NCBI GenBank assembly: GCA_964404745.1 | Contig: CAYOLG010000026.1 | Location: forward strand, 4,356-68,355 | Direction of reading: 5' to 3' | Origin: Pelagisphaera sp964404745 | GTDB lineage: Bacteria > Verrucomicrobiota > Verrucomicrobiia > Opitutales > Opitutaceae | Length of the DNA: 64,000 bases | Shown here: positions 46,458-55,916 of the stretch, in pieces | How the letters are laid out: each line of letters opens with the position of its first letter | How positions within the stretch are numbered: position 1 is the first letter of the stretch | Program-made: the position numbers and the translations under genes | The notes under the pieces: generated by a model | What the model was told of the DNA's origin: nothing | The model's input: the letters and a program-made list of their open reading frames with translations, nothing else | The model's database searches: none

Positions 46458-47369
46458 TCACGATGAAATGCCTGAACCTTCCGTCAACCCTATATCCGAA
46501 ATAGTGGTTTCCTGGAAAAACGCCCGTGGACCCCAGCATTCCCGGACAATCTCTCGAATTCTCCGAAATGCCTCCGCTGGGCCAATCGCGAAACAAGCGC
46601 TTCCGCTGCCCGAAAGCAGACAGCGGCACCCAGTTTCTTGGAGGATCTTATTCTTCACCAAGAGTATACAGGGATATTTATTGCTCACCAAGGGATCAAA
46701 GCTGTTTCGCAAAAGTTCTGCCAATCGCAAATCCCCGCGACCCCACTGATCCAAAACGAGCTCCACTTCTTGAGGACTGGTATACTGGGATGGGTCGGCA
46801 GCCAACGCCTCGTAGGCCCATGCCGTCGATATCCCAAAACTCGGTTTGAAAAGAGCGACGGGGGCGGCATCGAGTGATTGTCGCTGTAGCTCACTCAAAG
46901 ATTCCAGCCTTTCCCCACGGCCTCTCATGACAACCGGTTTTCCTTTTAAAAATAATGGGCAATCGGATCCTAGTTCGGCGGCCAATTCTATCAGGGATGC
47001 TTCGTCGTCGATCTCGAAAAGCCCTGACAAGCCTCTGAGGACCCCAGCCGCGTTACTGCTACCGCCCCCTAGTCCGGCACCGATAGGAATCCGCTTCTCA
47101 AGCTCCATATCGATGCCAACCTCCAACCCGAATTTATCGAGAAATAACTCCGCAGCCCGCCAAGCTAAATTATCCGGTCCATCGGATAGATCCGCTCCAA
47201 ATATCCGTAGACTGATGCCGGCTTTGCTTGAGCTGCGTCTCAAACGCAACCGATCTCCAAACGCTAGTGGGGTGACCAAGCTGACGAGCTCGTGGAAACC
47301 GTCCTCCCGCTTTCCGGTGATGGCGAGGAGCCAGTTGATTTTAGCGGGACACAACAATTCGATAGGCAT
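46458..47369 (-). CDS. ispE: 4-diphosphocytidyl-2-C-methyl-D-erythritol kinase
   Basis: A 303-residue GHMP kinase that phosphorylates CDP-methylerythritol in the MEP isoprenoid pathway. Key features: PAKINWLLAITGKREDGFHEL at the start (Lys10 in the catalytic site), the ATP loop PIGAGLGGGSSNAAG (95-109), Asp136 in ELGSDCPLF and the C-terminal LLSGSGSACFA. The start at 47369 (MPIELLCPAKIN) was preferred to an ATG 25 codons upstream, which adds residues unlike the family. ptsI begins 50 bp downstream on the same strand. ispD and ispF lie 2 kb away on the other strand. Confidence 0.94.
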   Translation of the reverse strand: MPIELLCPAKINWLLAITGKREDGFHELVSLVTPLAFGDRLRLRRSSSKAGISLRIFGADLSDGPDNLAWRAAELFLDKFGLEVGIDMELEKRIPIGAGLGGGSSNAAGVLRGLSGLFEIDDEASLIELAAELGSDCPLFLKGKPVVMRGRGERLESLSELQRQSLDAAPVALFKPSFGISTAWAYEALAADPSQYTSPQEVELVLDQWGRGDLRLAELLRNSFDPLVSNKYPCILLVKNKILQETGCRCLLSGSGSACFAIGPAEAFRRIREIVRECWGPRAFFQETTISDIGLTEGSGISS

Positions 47370-47599
47370 CGGGAAAACTTGGCACTTGGTATTAAACGCT
47401 GAACAGGTACGCGCATTGAGCAAGCTCGCAATCCGTTCCGCCAAAAGGTAGCGCCCTTGCCTGTAATAGGGCCGAATTGACGAGGGCGCTTGCCGTCTTT
47501 TCGACAGAATCCAATTGATTCAAGCGCAACGGGACTCAATTCAACCTATTTGCCTTTGCCACTTGTGCGCTAAGCTATCTTGATGACTCCACTGTGAAG
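47370..47599. promoter_or_regulatory. Divergent promoter region between ispE and pyrF
   Basis: 230 bp between genes transcribed in opposite directions, so at least one promoter per side is expected. No confident motif was assigned and no repeat was seen. Confidence 0.4.
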
Positions 47600-48316
47600 A
47601 TGAGTACCAACAATGGAACCAAGCAATGCCAGTTGATTCTCGCTCTTGATCTCGAAGACCGGAAATCAGCTATCGAACTTTTGCAACGGGCAGGGAACGA
47701 ACTTCGGTGGGTCAAAATCGGCCTGCAAATGTTTACCCGCTATGGGCCGGACTATGTACGTGAAATCGCCAGTCTAGGGAAAAGGGTCTTTCTCGACCTC
47801 AAGCTGCACGACATCCCCAACACCGTGGCTAAAGCCGTCGAATCGATCAGTGAACTGCCAATCGATATGCTGACTATCCACGCATCCGGGGGAAAAGAAA
47901 TGATGCGTCGAGCGGTCGCCTCCCAACAAGAGGCATCGCCCAACCTAAAGCTCCTTGGAGTCACCGTTCTCACATCCATGGATCACATTTCCCTATCGGA
48001 GACCGGTGTAAGCCGCAGTCCCGAGGATCAGGTCCTGGCTCTTGCGAATCTGGCCTCGACAGCTGGGATGAGCGCTCTGGTTTGCTCTCCACACGAAGTC
48101 GGGAAGATTCACGCGATCCACGGAGACACTTTTGCCCTAGTAACGCCAGGCATACGTCCCTCAGGATCAGATGCCGGCGATCAAAAGCGTATCATGACCC
48201 CTATAGAGGCCGCTCGAGCAGGGAGCGACTTTATCGTAGTTGGACGCCCCATCTATCAAGCAGCCAACCCCCAGGATGTCGTCAGTCGCATCCACGAAGA
48301 GCTGCAAGCATCGTGA
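47600..48316 (+). CDS. pyrF: Orotidine 5'-phosphate decarboxylase
   Basis: A 238-residue enzyme that makes UMP from OMP, the last step of pyrimidine synthesis. The group 1 pattern is complete: LILALDLEDRKSA, WVKIGLQMFT, the catalytic DLKLHDIPNT (Asp-Lys-x-x-Asp), TIHASGG, LGVTVLTSMD, LVTPGIRP and VGRPIYQAANP. The start is the ATG at 47600; a GTG two codons earlier is in frame. Its stop overlaps the GTG of the next gene (GTGA), so the two are translationally coupled. Confidence 0.95.
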   Translation: MSTNNGTKQCQLILALDLEDRKSAIELLQRAGNELRWVKIGLQMFTRYGPDYVREIASLGKRVFLDLKLHDIPNTVAKAVESISELPIDMLTIHASGGKEMMRRAVASQQEASPNLKLLGVTVLTSMDHISLSETGVSRSPEDQVLALANLASTAGMSALVCSPHEVGKIHAIHGDTFALVTPGIRPSGSDAGDQKRIMTPIEAARAGSDFIVVGRPIYQAANPQDVVSRIHEELQAS

Positions 48317-49098
48317 CCCATTTGGACTTCGTTCCCAAGTTCCTCAAGGGCGCCGGGGTGGAAATCGGCGCCTTCGAATCACCCGTTCCTGGAATCAAGC
48401 CTATCTACGTGGACAAGTTCAGAGAGTTTGGGGGAAAACCGTGCCAAGCGGACTACTATGGGGAAGCCGTTGACCTCCCCTTCCTCGACAACTCACTAGA
48501 CTACATCGTCGCTTCCCACGTCCTTGAACACACTGCCAATCCTATTGCCGCTCTCGTCGAGTGGTACCGCGTTCTTAGGCCAGGCGGTATCGCCTATATT
48601 GTGGTTCCCGACAAGCGCTTCACCTGGGACCGGGGAAGGCCGGATACCAGTCTGGAACATATGATCGAAGACTTCGAAAATGAGGTGACGGACTGCGATC
48701 CAACCCATATCGACGATTTCGCTTTCGGAATCGATTGGGGCGAATTCGCAGCCATTTCCGATGCGAACCTTATCGAGGCGCAACGACGGCACTACGCCGA
48801 CTCTTGCAAAGAGCAGGTGGCTCGAGGTAAGGAAATCAATATACATTTTCACGTATTCTCGCCCAGCAATTTTAGATCCTTCATTGCCGACGCTTCGCAG
48901 ATGGACAAAATTCCATTCGACTGGACAATCGAAGCATTCGAGGAGAGCTTCCCTGACGAGCATAAAAACGGCATTCTCGCAATTCTGGAGAAACGGGCTA
49001 ATAGGCAATGGCGAGACTCCGTTGCCACGATTGCAGCTAAGCTCTTTAATCGCTCCTTCCCTTTGTCTAAAACCGCCGTTTCCTTCGACAAGCCTTAA
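48313..49098 (+). CDS. Class I SAM-dependent methyltransferase, unknown substrate
   Basis: 261 residues. The fold is seen in KGAGVEIGAFESPVPGIKP, then LDYIVASHVLEHTANP and VLRPGGIAYIVVPDKRFTWD, the pattern of methyltransferases acting on sugars or surface molecules. The GTG start overlaps the pyrF stop (GTGA), and its stop overlaps the ispD ATG (TAATG), so it is within a tight operon. The frame runs far into pyrF, but upstream residues are out of context. A link to isoprenoid or cell-surface chemistry is only suggested by position. Confidence 0.85.
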   Translation: MTHLDFVPKFLKGAGVEIGAFESPVPGIKPIYVDKFREFGGKPCQADYYGEAVDLPFLDNSLDYIVASHVLEHTANPIAALVEWYRVLRPGGIAYIVVPDKRFTWDRGRPDTSLEHMIEDFENEVTDCDPTHIDDFAFGIDWGEFAAISDANLIEAQRRHYADSCKEQVARGKEINIHFHVFSPSNFRSFIADASQMDKIPFDWTIEAFEESFPDEHKNGILAILEKRANRQWRDSVATIAAKLFNRSFPLSKTAVSFDKP

Positions 49099-49820
49099 TG
49101 GACAAAACAGAGACTCCACTGGGTTCAATGGCGGCCATCCTGCTCGCGGGAGGTTCGGGTCGACGGCTTTCCAAAGAAGCTCCGGATAAACTCCTTCTCG
49201 AAGTCGAGAAGAAGCCAATCATCCAATACTCGCTGGAAGCATTTGCTCGTAGCGAATGTATAGATACAGTCGTGATCGTTTTTCGCGATGAGATCCAGCG
49301 CGAAGCCATCGCCCGGATCGTTCCCGAGAACCTGACCCATTCACTGCTTTGGACGCGGGGCGGAGCAGAGCGGCAAGACTCGGTCTGGGCGGGCTTGCAG
49401 ATTTTGCCCAGACAGACAAAGGTCGTCCTCATCCATGATGGAGCTAGACCCATGGTCACTAATCAAGCCATTGACCAAGTGGCCTTAGCAGCAAGGGACC
49501 AGCACGCTGCCTGTCTCGCCCACCGAGTTACAGACACGATCAAGCAAGCTACAGATTCTAATGGTGAATACATTTTGAGGACACTGAAACGGGACGAGAT
49601 TTGGGCTATGCAGACGCCCCAGGCTTTCGATTACAGGCTGATCTACGACGGCTACTCCAAAATCATAGCTTCCGGGCAAACGGTCACAGACGATCTGGCG
49701 GCCATTGAGAATCAATCCATCCCAACCACATTAATCGAAAGCCCTACCCCCAACCCGAAGTTGACCAACCCGGAAGACATTGCCTACCTTGAGTTTCTCA
49801 GGCGACGTTTACGTAACTAA
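49098..49820 (+). CDS. ispD: 2-C-methyl-D-erythritol 4-phosphate cytidylyltransferase
   Basis: A 240-residue enzyme that joins CTP and MEP in the MEP isoprenoid pathway. The nucleotide-binding start AAILLAGGSGRRL is near residue 12; GGAERQDSVWAGL, VLIHDGARPMV, AHRVTDTIKQ and MQTPQAFDY are typical. The ATG overlaps the previous stop by 1 bp. ispF begins 29 bp after its stop. Length is normal. Confidence 0.94.
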   Translation: MDKTETPLGSMAAILLAGGSGRRLSKEAPDKLLLEVEKKPIIQYSLEAFARSECIDTVVIVFRDEIQREAIARIVPENLTHSLLWTRGGAERQDSVWAGLQILPRQTKVVLIHDGARPMVTNQAIDQVALAARDQHAACLAHRVTDTIKQATDSNGEYILRTLKRDEIWAMQTPQAFDYRLIYDGYSKIIASGQTVTDDLAAIENQSIPTTLIESPTPNPKLTNPEDIAYLEFLRRRLRN

Positions 49821-49849
49821 AAATACGCCTCTTGGCATCCAAATACCTA

Positions 49850-50353
49850 ATGAAAATACGAATTGGCCACGGCTACGATATCCATCCCCTCAAGGATGGT
49901 CGGCCAATGATACTCGGCGGCATCGATTTCGATACGCCTTACGGGCTGGAGGGCCACTCCGATGCGGATGCTCTCACCCATGCCATCTGCGATTCCTTGC
50001 TCGGAGCGGCAGGACTCGACGATATCGGGTACCACTTTCCCGATACAGAGCCTAGATACAAGGATATCGACTCCCAAAAGTTGCTATCGGAAGTCGTCTC
50101 TATGCTGAGAGCGAAAGGATTCGCTATCGGGAATATCGACGCCACGGTTGTAGCCGAAAAACCTAAAATAGGCCCCCGCATACCAGAAATGAAACGCCGC
50201 CTCGCCCAAAGCGCCCAAATTTCCGTCGAGCAAATCGGCATCAAGGCGACCACCAACGAAAAGCTGGGGGCGATCGGAAGAGGCGAGGGAATCGCAGCCT
50301 TCGCCAGTTGCCTGATCCAAACAGAAGACGCCGCCAACACTCCAGGGGCCTAG
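49850..50353 (+). CDS. ispF: 2-C-methyl-D-erythritol 2,4-cyclodiphosphate synthase
   Basis: A 167-residue trimeric zinc enzyme that closes the cyclodiphosphate ring in the MEP pathway. Zinc ligands lie in GHGYDIHPL (Asp10, His12) and GHSDADALTHAICDSLLGA; other signatures are DIGYHFPDTEP, NIDATVVAEKPKIGP and IKATTNEKLGAIGRGEGIAA. The ATG at 49850 gives the usual MKIRIGHGYDIH start. It is the last gene of pyrF-methyltransferase-ispD-ispF. Confidence 0.95.
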   Translation: MKIRIGHGYDIHPLKDGRPMILGGIDFDTPYGLEGHSDADALTHAICDSLLGAAGLDDIGYHFPDTEPRYKDIDSQKLLSEVVSMLRAKGFAIGNIDATVVAEKPKIGPRIPEMKRRLAQSAQISVEQIGIKATTNEKLGAIGRGEGIAAFASCLIQTEDAANTPGA

Positions 50354-50423
50354 ACCATTCGATTCTTCGGACCCCCAGAGCCAATTTACTGTCACAAACG
50401 AATTCAATGAATCGCCTGCAATT

Positions 50424-52025
50424 ATGAAACTTGCCCAAATCATTCTGATAGGAGTTGTGTCAATCGCTCACAACCTCTACGCCAATCGGCCGGCGGATGA
50501 AGCAGCCAAGCAGCAAATTCTCTTTTTCGGCAATAGTTCCGAACCCCCGAGCCTCGACCCCCACATCAATTCATCCGTAAATGGGAGCCGCATCATCAAC
50601 TGCTTGATGGAAGGTCTAATCGCCTACCATCGCGACGACGACAATATTCCTGAACCTGGTGTCGCCGAGTCATGGGAGCACGATGGCTCTTATCGCGTAT
50701 GGACCTTCAACTTTCGCGAGGACGCTCGCTGGTCGAACGGCGATTCCGTAACCGCGAACGACTTTGTCTATTCCTACAATCGCATGTTGAATCCCGAGCT
50801 GGGAGCCAGGTACGCCCAGCTCTTGTACGCCATCAAAAACGCTCAAGCCTACAATGAATCTAAAGTTCCGTTTTCAGAAGTCGGCGTCCGCGCCATTGAC
50901 GAGCATACTCTGGAAATCGAGCTAGAAGGCCCTACTCCTCACTTTCCCAATATGGTAAAGCACGCCTCCTGGTTTCCCGTTCATCCAGCCACGATAGAGG
51001 CAGCTGGCGGAATGGTGAAGCAAGACTCCAACTGGACTCGGGAAAACTACATTGGCAATGGCGCCTTTACCCTGAAGGAATGGAGCATGAATAAGGTCAT
51101 TATCGTGGAAAAGAATCCTTTGTATTGGGATGCGGCAACCGTTCGCCTGAAAGAAGTGCACTTTTTCCCCACCGAAAACGCGAATACCGACAATCAGAGG
51201 TTCGACGCCGGATCCAATCACTATGTCAACACAATCCCCAGCGACCTGATCCCAACCTACATCGAAAAAGGCGAATCCAGCTTGCGGGTGGAGCCCTACC
51301 TCGGTACCTATTTCTATCGATTGAATACGCAGAAAGAACCTTTGAACGACGTTCGCGTCAGACGCGCTCTGACACTCGCCATCAACCAGCGAGCAATTGT
51401 CAGGAGAATCACCAAGGGTGGACAGACCCCTGCCCATGGCTATACGCCGCCAGGAATCTCTGGATACAAAGCTCCAGAACTCGTCAAATACAATCCAAGA
51501 GAAGCCAGAGACCTGCTCGCGGAAGCAGGATTTCCCGGAGGCGAAGGCTTTCCGAAACTCACCTTGATTTACAACACTTCCGAAGCCCATCGAGATATCG
51601 CCATCGCCATTCAGCAAATGTGGAAAAGCATTTTGGGGATCGACATAGACTTGCGAAATCAGGAATGGAAGGTATTCTTAGATACAGTGCATCAAGGCGA
51701 CTACGATATCGCTCGGGCAGGATGGATCGGGGACTATATGTATCCCGACACCTTCCTATTCATGTGGACAACGGGAAACGGCAACAATGAAACTGGATGG
51801 AGCAATGAGGAATACGACCAACTGATTTCCGCCTCTTACCTGGAGGCAGACGCGGAAAAGCGGCTCAAAATGCTCTATGATGCAGAGACGATTTTACTCG
51901 AGGAGATGCCTATCGCCCCGATCTATTTCTATACTCGAAATTACCGATTGGATACGCGAGTCAGAGGATGGAATCCCAAGCTCCTCGACAATCATCCATT
52001 CAAGCACGTCTATTTCGAAAATTGA
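50424..52025 (+). CDS. oppA: Peptide ABC transporter, substrate-binding protein (OppA-like)
   Basis: A 533-residue periplasmic solute-binding protein of family SBP_bac_5. The signal peptide is KLAQIILIGVVSIAHNLYA; the mature part opens ILFFGNSSEPPSLDPH. VWTFNFREDARWSNGDSVTANDFVYS, IEIELEGPTPHFPN-like text, RVRRALTLAINQRAI and RAGWIGDYMYPDTFLFMW place it close to OppA/MppA. It probably binds oligopeptides, possibly murein peptides. No lipobox was evident. It is followed by the two permease genes. Confidence 0.9.
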   Translation: MKLAQIILIGVVSIAHNLYANRPADEAAKQQILFFGNSSEPPSLDPHINSSVNGSRIINCLMEGLIAYHRDDDNIPEPGVAESWEHDGSYRVWTFNFREDARWSNGDSVTANDFVYSYNRMLNPELGARYAQLLYAIKNAQAYNESKVPFSEVGVRAIDEHTLEIELEGPTPHFPNMVKHASWFPVHPATIEAAGGMVKQDSNWTRENYIGNGAFTLKEWSMNKVIIVEKNPLYWDAATVRLKEVHFFPTENANTDNQRFDAGSNHYVNTIPSDLIPTYIEKGESSLRVEPYLGTYFYRLNTQKEPLNDVRVRRALTLAINQRAIVRRITKGGQTPAHGYTPPGISGYKAPELVKYNPREARDLLAEAGFPGGEGFPKLTLIYNTSEAHRDIAIAIQQMWKSILGIDIDLRNQEWKVFLDTVHQGDYDIARAGWIGDYMYPDTFLFMWTTGNGNNETGWSNEEYDQLISASYLEADAEKRLKMLYDAETILLEEMPIAPIYFYTRNYRLDTRVRGWNPKLLDNHPFKHVYFEN

Positions 52026-52091
52026 CAGGCTGGGCCGTTTCCCCCGTACATTCGCTGATACCATCGTAAAACAGCAACAACGAACTAGCCC

Positions 52092-53009
52092 TTGATCCGC
52101 TTTCTACTCATTCGCCTGCTTCAATCGATACCAGTCTTGCTGGCGATTTACACCATCACCTTCGTGATGATAAAGGCGACTCCCGGAAGCCCATTCGACG
52201 ATGAGCGAAAAGTTCCTCCCGCGGTCTTGGAAAAGCAGATGGAGTATTATGGCTATGGCGACTCCCTCCTAAGCCAATATTGGAATCTGCTCTACCGCCA
52301 CATCACCTTTGACTTCCCACCCATCGCTAGCGTTCCCGGGCTGACCTCTGGCGATATCATCAAAGAGCACTTTGGCACTTCGATTGAACTCGGCTTGCTT
52401 GGCATGGCAGTCGCTCTCCTGATTGGGATCCCCGCCGGGATTTTGGCCTCATGGAGAAAGAATTCGGCTTTCGACTATGTCCCTATGAGCCTGTCTATGA
52501 CAGGCATTTGTCTGCCAACGTTCGTCATCGGACCCATTCTCGCCCTCGTCTTCGCTCTTCGTCTAGAATGGACTCCAGTCTCCGGCTGGTTCGGCTGGGA
52601 ATATCGCATTCTTCCCGCTATCACGCTCGGGCTATTTTACGCAGCCTATATTGCCCGAATGACTAGGGGCGGTATGCTGGAAGTGCTGGGCTTGGACTAT
52701 ATCCGAACCGCTCGGGCCAAAGGCCTTTCCAATGCAGCGGTAATCTTCAAACACGCTCTTCGTGGAGGCATCATGCCTGTCGTTTCTTTTCTCGGCCCCG
52801 CTATAGCTGGGGTCATTAGCGGATCGTTCGTCGTGGAAACGATTTTCCAAGTGCCCGGACTGGGGCGGCACTTCGTGCAAGCCGCCCTCAACCGCGACCA
52901 TTCGCTAATCGTAACAACCGTATTCTTTTATGCGATACTCATTATTGTGGCCAATATAATCGTTGATATCGTGCAGATCTACTTGAATCCGAAGCTTCGT
53001 TACGACTGA
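52092..53009 (+). CDS. oppB: Peptide ABC transporter permease (OppB-like)
   Basis: A 305-residue inner-membrane permease with about six helices. The N-terminus IRFLLIRLLQSIPVLLAIYTITFVMIK is typical, and the cytoplasmic EAA-type loop (YIRTARAKGLSNAAVIFKHAL) lies near residue 205. The start is a TTG; no ATG gives the complete first helix. Its stop overlaps the oppC ATG by 1 bp (TGATG). Confidence 0.92.
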   Translation: MIRFLLIRLLQSIPVLLAIYTITFVMIKATPGSPFDDERKVPPAVLEKQMEYYGYGDSLLSQYWNLLYRHITFDFPPIASVPGLTSGDIIKEHFGTSIELGLLGMAVALLIGIPAGILASWRKNSAFDYVPMSLSMTGICLPTFVIGPILALVFALRLEWTPVSGWFGWEYRILPAITLGLFYAAYIARMTRGGMLEVLGLDYIRTARAKGLSNAAVIFKHALRGGIMPVVSFLGPAIAGVISGSFVVETIFQVPGLGRHFVQAALNRDHSLIVTTVFFYAILIIVANIIVDIVQIYLNPKLRYD

Positions 53010-54100
53010 TGCCGCAGATTCGACTTAGTCCCGATGAAACGGAGCTTCCTTCTCCCCATCGGCTGGTAGAACCCAGATCCTTAACCAACGACGCTTGGCT
53101 ACGGCTTCGGAGGAACCGTCTAGCCATGTTTGGGCTTATCTTTTTCGCCGGCATCACGGTATTATCTTTTCTTGGTCCACTGCTGTATCAGCACAGCCCG
53201 GAAAGCATATCGCTCTCTCTCGGTAGCCAGCCTCCGTTCACCCGCGTGCAGTTGATCGAAGTTCGTTTCGACGAGGAGAAACCCACCCCTGACGAGGTCA
53301 TCACTACCGATGAATTTATCGATATTTACGCCGAAGATCCTGAAACTGATCTAGCCAAACTTAATAGCAAAGCGCAGACCGTTGTTATTGGAATCTATTT
53401 CAAACGCCTCGACCGTTTCCATATTTTGGGTACGGATACAAAGGGACGCGATCTATTAGCCCGCATCATGCAAGGCGGACGGATTTCTCTCGGAGTGGGA
53501 TTCGTCGCTACGATTGTCGCCCTGCTTATAGGCGTGACCTACGGATCCGTATCCGGCTATATCGGCGGAAAGGTCGACGCTTTCATGATGCGACTCGTGG
53601 ACATCCTTTACGCCTTGCCGTTTCTCATCTTCGTGATCCTGCTCATGGTAGCTTTCCAGAATTTCGAACACCAATTAATCTTGATTTTCATCGCTATAGG
53701 GGCGGTCGAGTGGCTGACGATGGCCCGCATCGTGCGCGGACAGGTGAACAGCATAAAGGGAATGGAATTCGTCGAGGCGGCTCGAGCCAACGGAGTATCC
53801 ACCGCATCCATTATCATCCGCCATCTAGCGCCTAACATCCTCGGTCCGGTAATTGTCTACGCAACTCTCCTAGTTCCCGCCGTCATGCTGTTGGAGTCAA
53901 CGCTTTCATTCCTCGGGCTGGGAGTGCAGGAGCCTAGCGCGTCTTGGGGCACTCTCATTAAGGATGGCGCAGACCGAATGGCTTCCTATCCCTGGCTGCT
54001 CGTAGTGCCTTCATTGTTTTTCTCCCTGACTCTTTTCGCTATGAATTTTCTTGGCGACGGTCTGCGGGATGCCCTGGATGTTAAGTCGTCGAAAGACTGA
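53009..54100 (+). CDS. oppC: Peptide ABC transporter permease (OppC-like)
   Basis: A 363-residue permease with the OppC N-terminal region (DAWLRLRRNRLAMFGLIFFAGITVLSFLGPLLY in order) and the EAA loop EAARANGVSTASIIIRHLAPN. ILGTDTKGRDLLARIMQGGRISLGVG is typical. A charged periplasmic loop of about 90 residues follows helix 1 (around 60-140), longer than in E. coli OppC (302 residues in total). No oppD or oppF ATPase gene follows; the next gene is an exporter of another type. Confidence 0.91.
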   Translation: MPQIRLSPDETELPSPHRLVEPRSLTNDAWLRLRRNRLAMFGLIFFAGITVLSFLGPLLYQHSPESISLSLGSQPPFTRVQLIEVRFDEEKPTPDEVITTDEFIDIYAEDPETDLAKLNSKAQTVVIGIYFKRLDRFHILGTDTKGRDLLARIMQGGRISLGVGFVATIVALLIGVTYGSVSGYIGGKVDAFMMRLVDILYALPFLIFVILLMVAFQNFEHQLILIFIAIGAVEWLTMARIVRGQVNSIKGMEFVEAARANGVSTASIIIRHLAPNILGPVIVYATLLVPAVMLLESTLSFLGLGVQEPSASWGTLIKDGADRMASYPWLLVVPSLFFSLTLFAMNFLGDGLRDALDVKSSKD

Positions 54101-54134
54101 CGCTCATCAGAGTCCCTTCCGAATCAAGCTGCCT

Positions 54135-55868
54135 ATGCTAAAAGATTTGAAGCTATTTTTGGAGCTGCTCCACCCTTACCGGCATCGCGTTCGACTAGCC
54201 CTCGTGATTGGGGGTATCGCCGGAATGTGTACGGGCGCCGGTATAACCTTTGGGGCCGAGAAGCTTTTTGGCATCGTACTCAACGGTTCCCGGACCATGC
54301 CGACGAGCTCAGTGATCATTATCGCCAGCATTTTTCCTATTCTTTTTCTAGTTATCGGCATTTGCACCTTTCTTAGCACCTACCATCTAAACCATGCAGG
54401 TCTGAGTGTCATTCGCGACTTGCGAGCTCTTTTGTTCTCCCATATCCAACGACTGCCCCTTGCGTTTTTCCAAACTAGGAAGACTGGCGATCTGATTGCT
54501 CGACTGACAGCCGACACGCAAGCCATGCAATATGCCCTCACAATAACGGGGCGCGATCTAGCCATCGCTCCCTTGACCTTTCTTGGCGCCGTTTGCATGC
54601 TCGCCTACAAAGGATGGGAACACGACGGGGTCATCTACATCTACTGCAGTATTGCTCTGCTGCCTCTGGTCATTGTCCCAGTCAGGAAGCTCACCCATAA
54701 GCTGGGGCAAAAGGCCAAAGCGCAGCAAGAGGAATTGGCCACAGTCACCAACGACCTTTCCCAGAATATCGGAGCCGCGAAAGAAGTGCGGGCTTTCAAT
54801 CTGCAAGACCGGGAGAACGATCGATTCGCTACCAGACTATCCGAGCTGTTTCGCTCGCAAATGAAAGTCGTCAAATACACATTCTCCCTCTCCCCCGTCG
54901 TGGAGATCATCTCCTCGGTCGGACTGGCATCGGCCTTCGTTATCGGCTACTACAAAGGGGTAACCGGGGAGGTATTCATCGCCATATTCGCCGCCCTCTA
55001 CTTCAGTTACGCGCCCATTAAGCGAATTAGCTATCTAGCTGGAGAACTAAAAAAAGGAACTGAATCCTTAAAGCGGATACGCGAAATCCTGGCGGAATCG
55101 ATAGGAATCGAAGAACCTGGCAATCCAGCCGATTTCAAGGATCCTAAAGGCGAGATCGTATTCAGCGAAGTTTCATTTGCTTATGGAGACACGCCCGCTC
55201 TTTCCGCAGCATCAACGAAAATCGATCCTGGATGCGTTTGCGCCTTAGTCGGGCCTAGCGGAGCTGGCAAAAGCACTTTCGCCAATCTCGTTCCTCGATT
55301 CTACGATGTTAGCTCGGGAAGCATTCTACTAGATGGACTAGATATCCGCAATATCAATACTAACCAGCTGCGCGAAAACATAGCCATAGTCTCGCAAGAT
55401 CCCGTGCTCTTCGATGATTCCATCATGGAAAACATTCGCCTCGGCCGCCAATCGGCGACCGACGATGAAGTTAGGCGAGCCGCCAAACAAGCGTTCGCTC
55501 ACGATTTTATCGAACTTCAAGATAATGGATACGAAACAATCGTTGGCGAACGCGGGACCAGGCTATCAGGCGGACAAAAGCAGCGCATCGCCATCGCCCG
55601 GGCCTTTCTTCGCGATGCTCCCATACTGATTCTGGATGAAGCCACTTCGGCTCTAGACTCCGAGAGCGAAGGCAAGATTCAGCAAGCCCTGGAAGAACTC
55701 GTCGCAGGCAAAACCGTTCTCATGATTGCCCACCGATTCAGTTCCCTCAGGATCGCCTCCAAAATTCTTGTCTTCGAGGATGGCCATATAATCGACGAAG
55801 GGAGCCATGCCGATCTCTACGATCGATGTTCGCTCTACAAGAGTCTCTACGATCAGCAGTCAGGCTGA
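54135..55868 (+). CDS. MsbA-like ABC transporter (membrane and ATPase domains fused)
   Basis: A 577-residue half-transporter. Six membrane helices lie in the first 320 residues with the intracellular motif FFQTRKTGDLIARLTADTQ; the ATPase follows with Walker A GPSGAGKST (about 373), signature RLSGGQKQRIAIARA (about 478) and Walker B ILILDEATSALD. It probably flips lipid A-core or other lipids, as MsbA does. The ATG at 54135 (MLKDLKLFLELLHPYRH) was chosen; upstream frame overlaps oppC. A glycosyltransferase is convergent downstream, which fits a lipopolysaccharide role. Not the missing importer ATPase, since it is an exporter type. Confidence 0.88.
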   Translation: MLKDLKLFLELLHPYRHRVRLALVIGGIAGMCTGAGITFGAEKLFGIVLNGSRTMPTSSVIIIASIFPILFLVIGICTFLSTYHLNHAGLSVIRDLRALLFSHIQRLPLAFFQTRKTGDLIARLTADTQAMQYALTITGRDLAIAPLTFLGAVCMLAYKGWEHDGVIYIYCSIALLPLVIVPVRKLTHKLGQKAKAQQEELATVTNDLSQNIGAAKEVRAFNLQDRENDRFATRLSELFRSQMKVVKYTFSLSPVVEIISSVGLASAFVIGYYKGVTGEVFIAIFAALYFSYAPIKRISYLAGELKKGTESLKRIREILAESIGIEEPGNPADFKDPKGEIVFSEVSFAYGDTPALSAASTKIDPGCVCALVGPSGAGKSTFANLVPRFYDVSSGSILLDGLDIRNINTNQLRENIAIVSQDPVLFDDSIMENIRLGRQSATDDEVRRAAKQAFAHDFIELQDNGYETIVGERGTRLSGGQKQRIAIARAFLRDAPILILDEATSALDSESEGKIQQALEELVAGKTVLMIAHRFSSLRIASKILVFEDGHIIDEGSHADLYDRCSLYKSLYDQQSG

Positions 55869-55916
55869 AAAGACTCTATACCGCCTTTAACAAAGAATGG
55901 TCGGAGCCCGTAGTCT

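Noticed and set aside
54135..55868. ATPase of the oligopeptide importer
   Set aside because: It has its own six-helix exporter domain and MsbA-type motifs, so it is a self-contained exporter.
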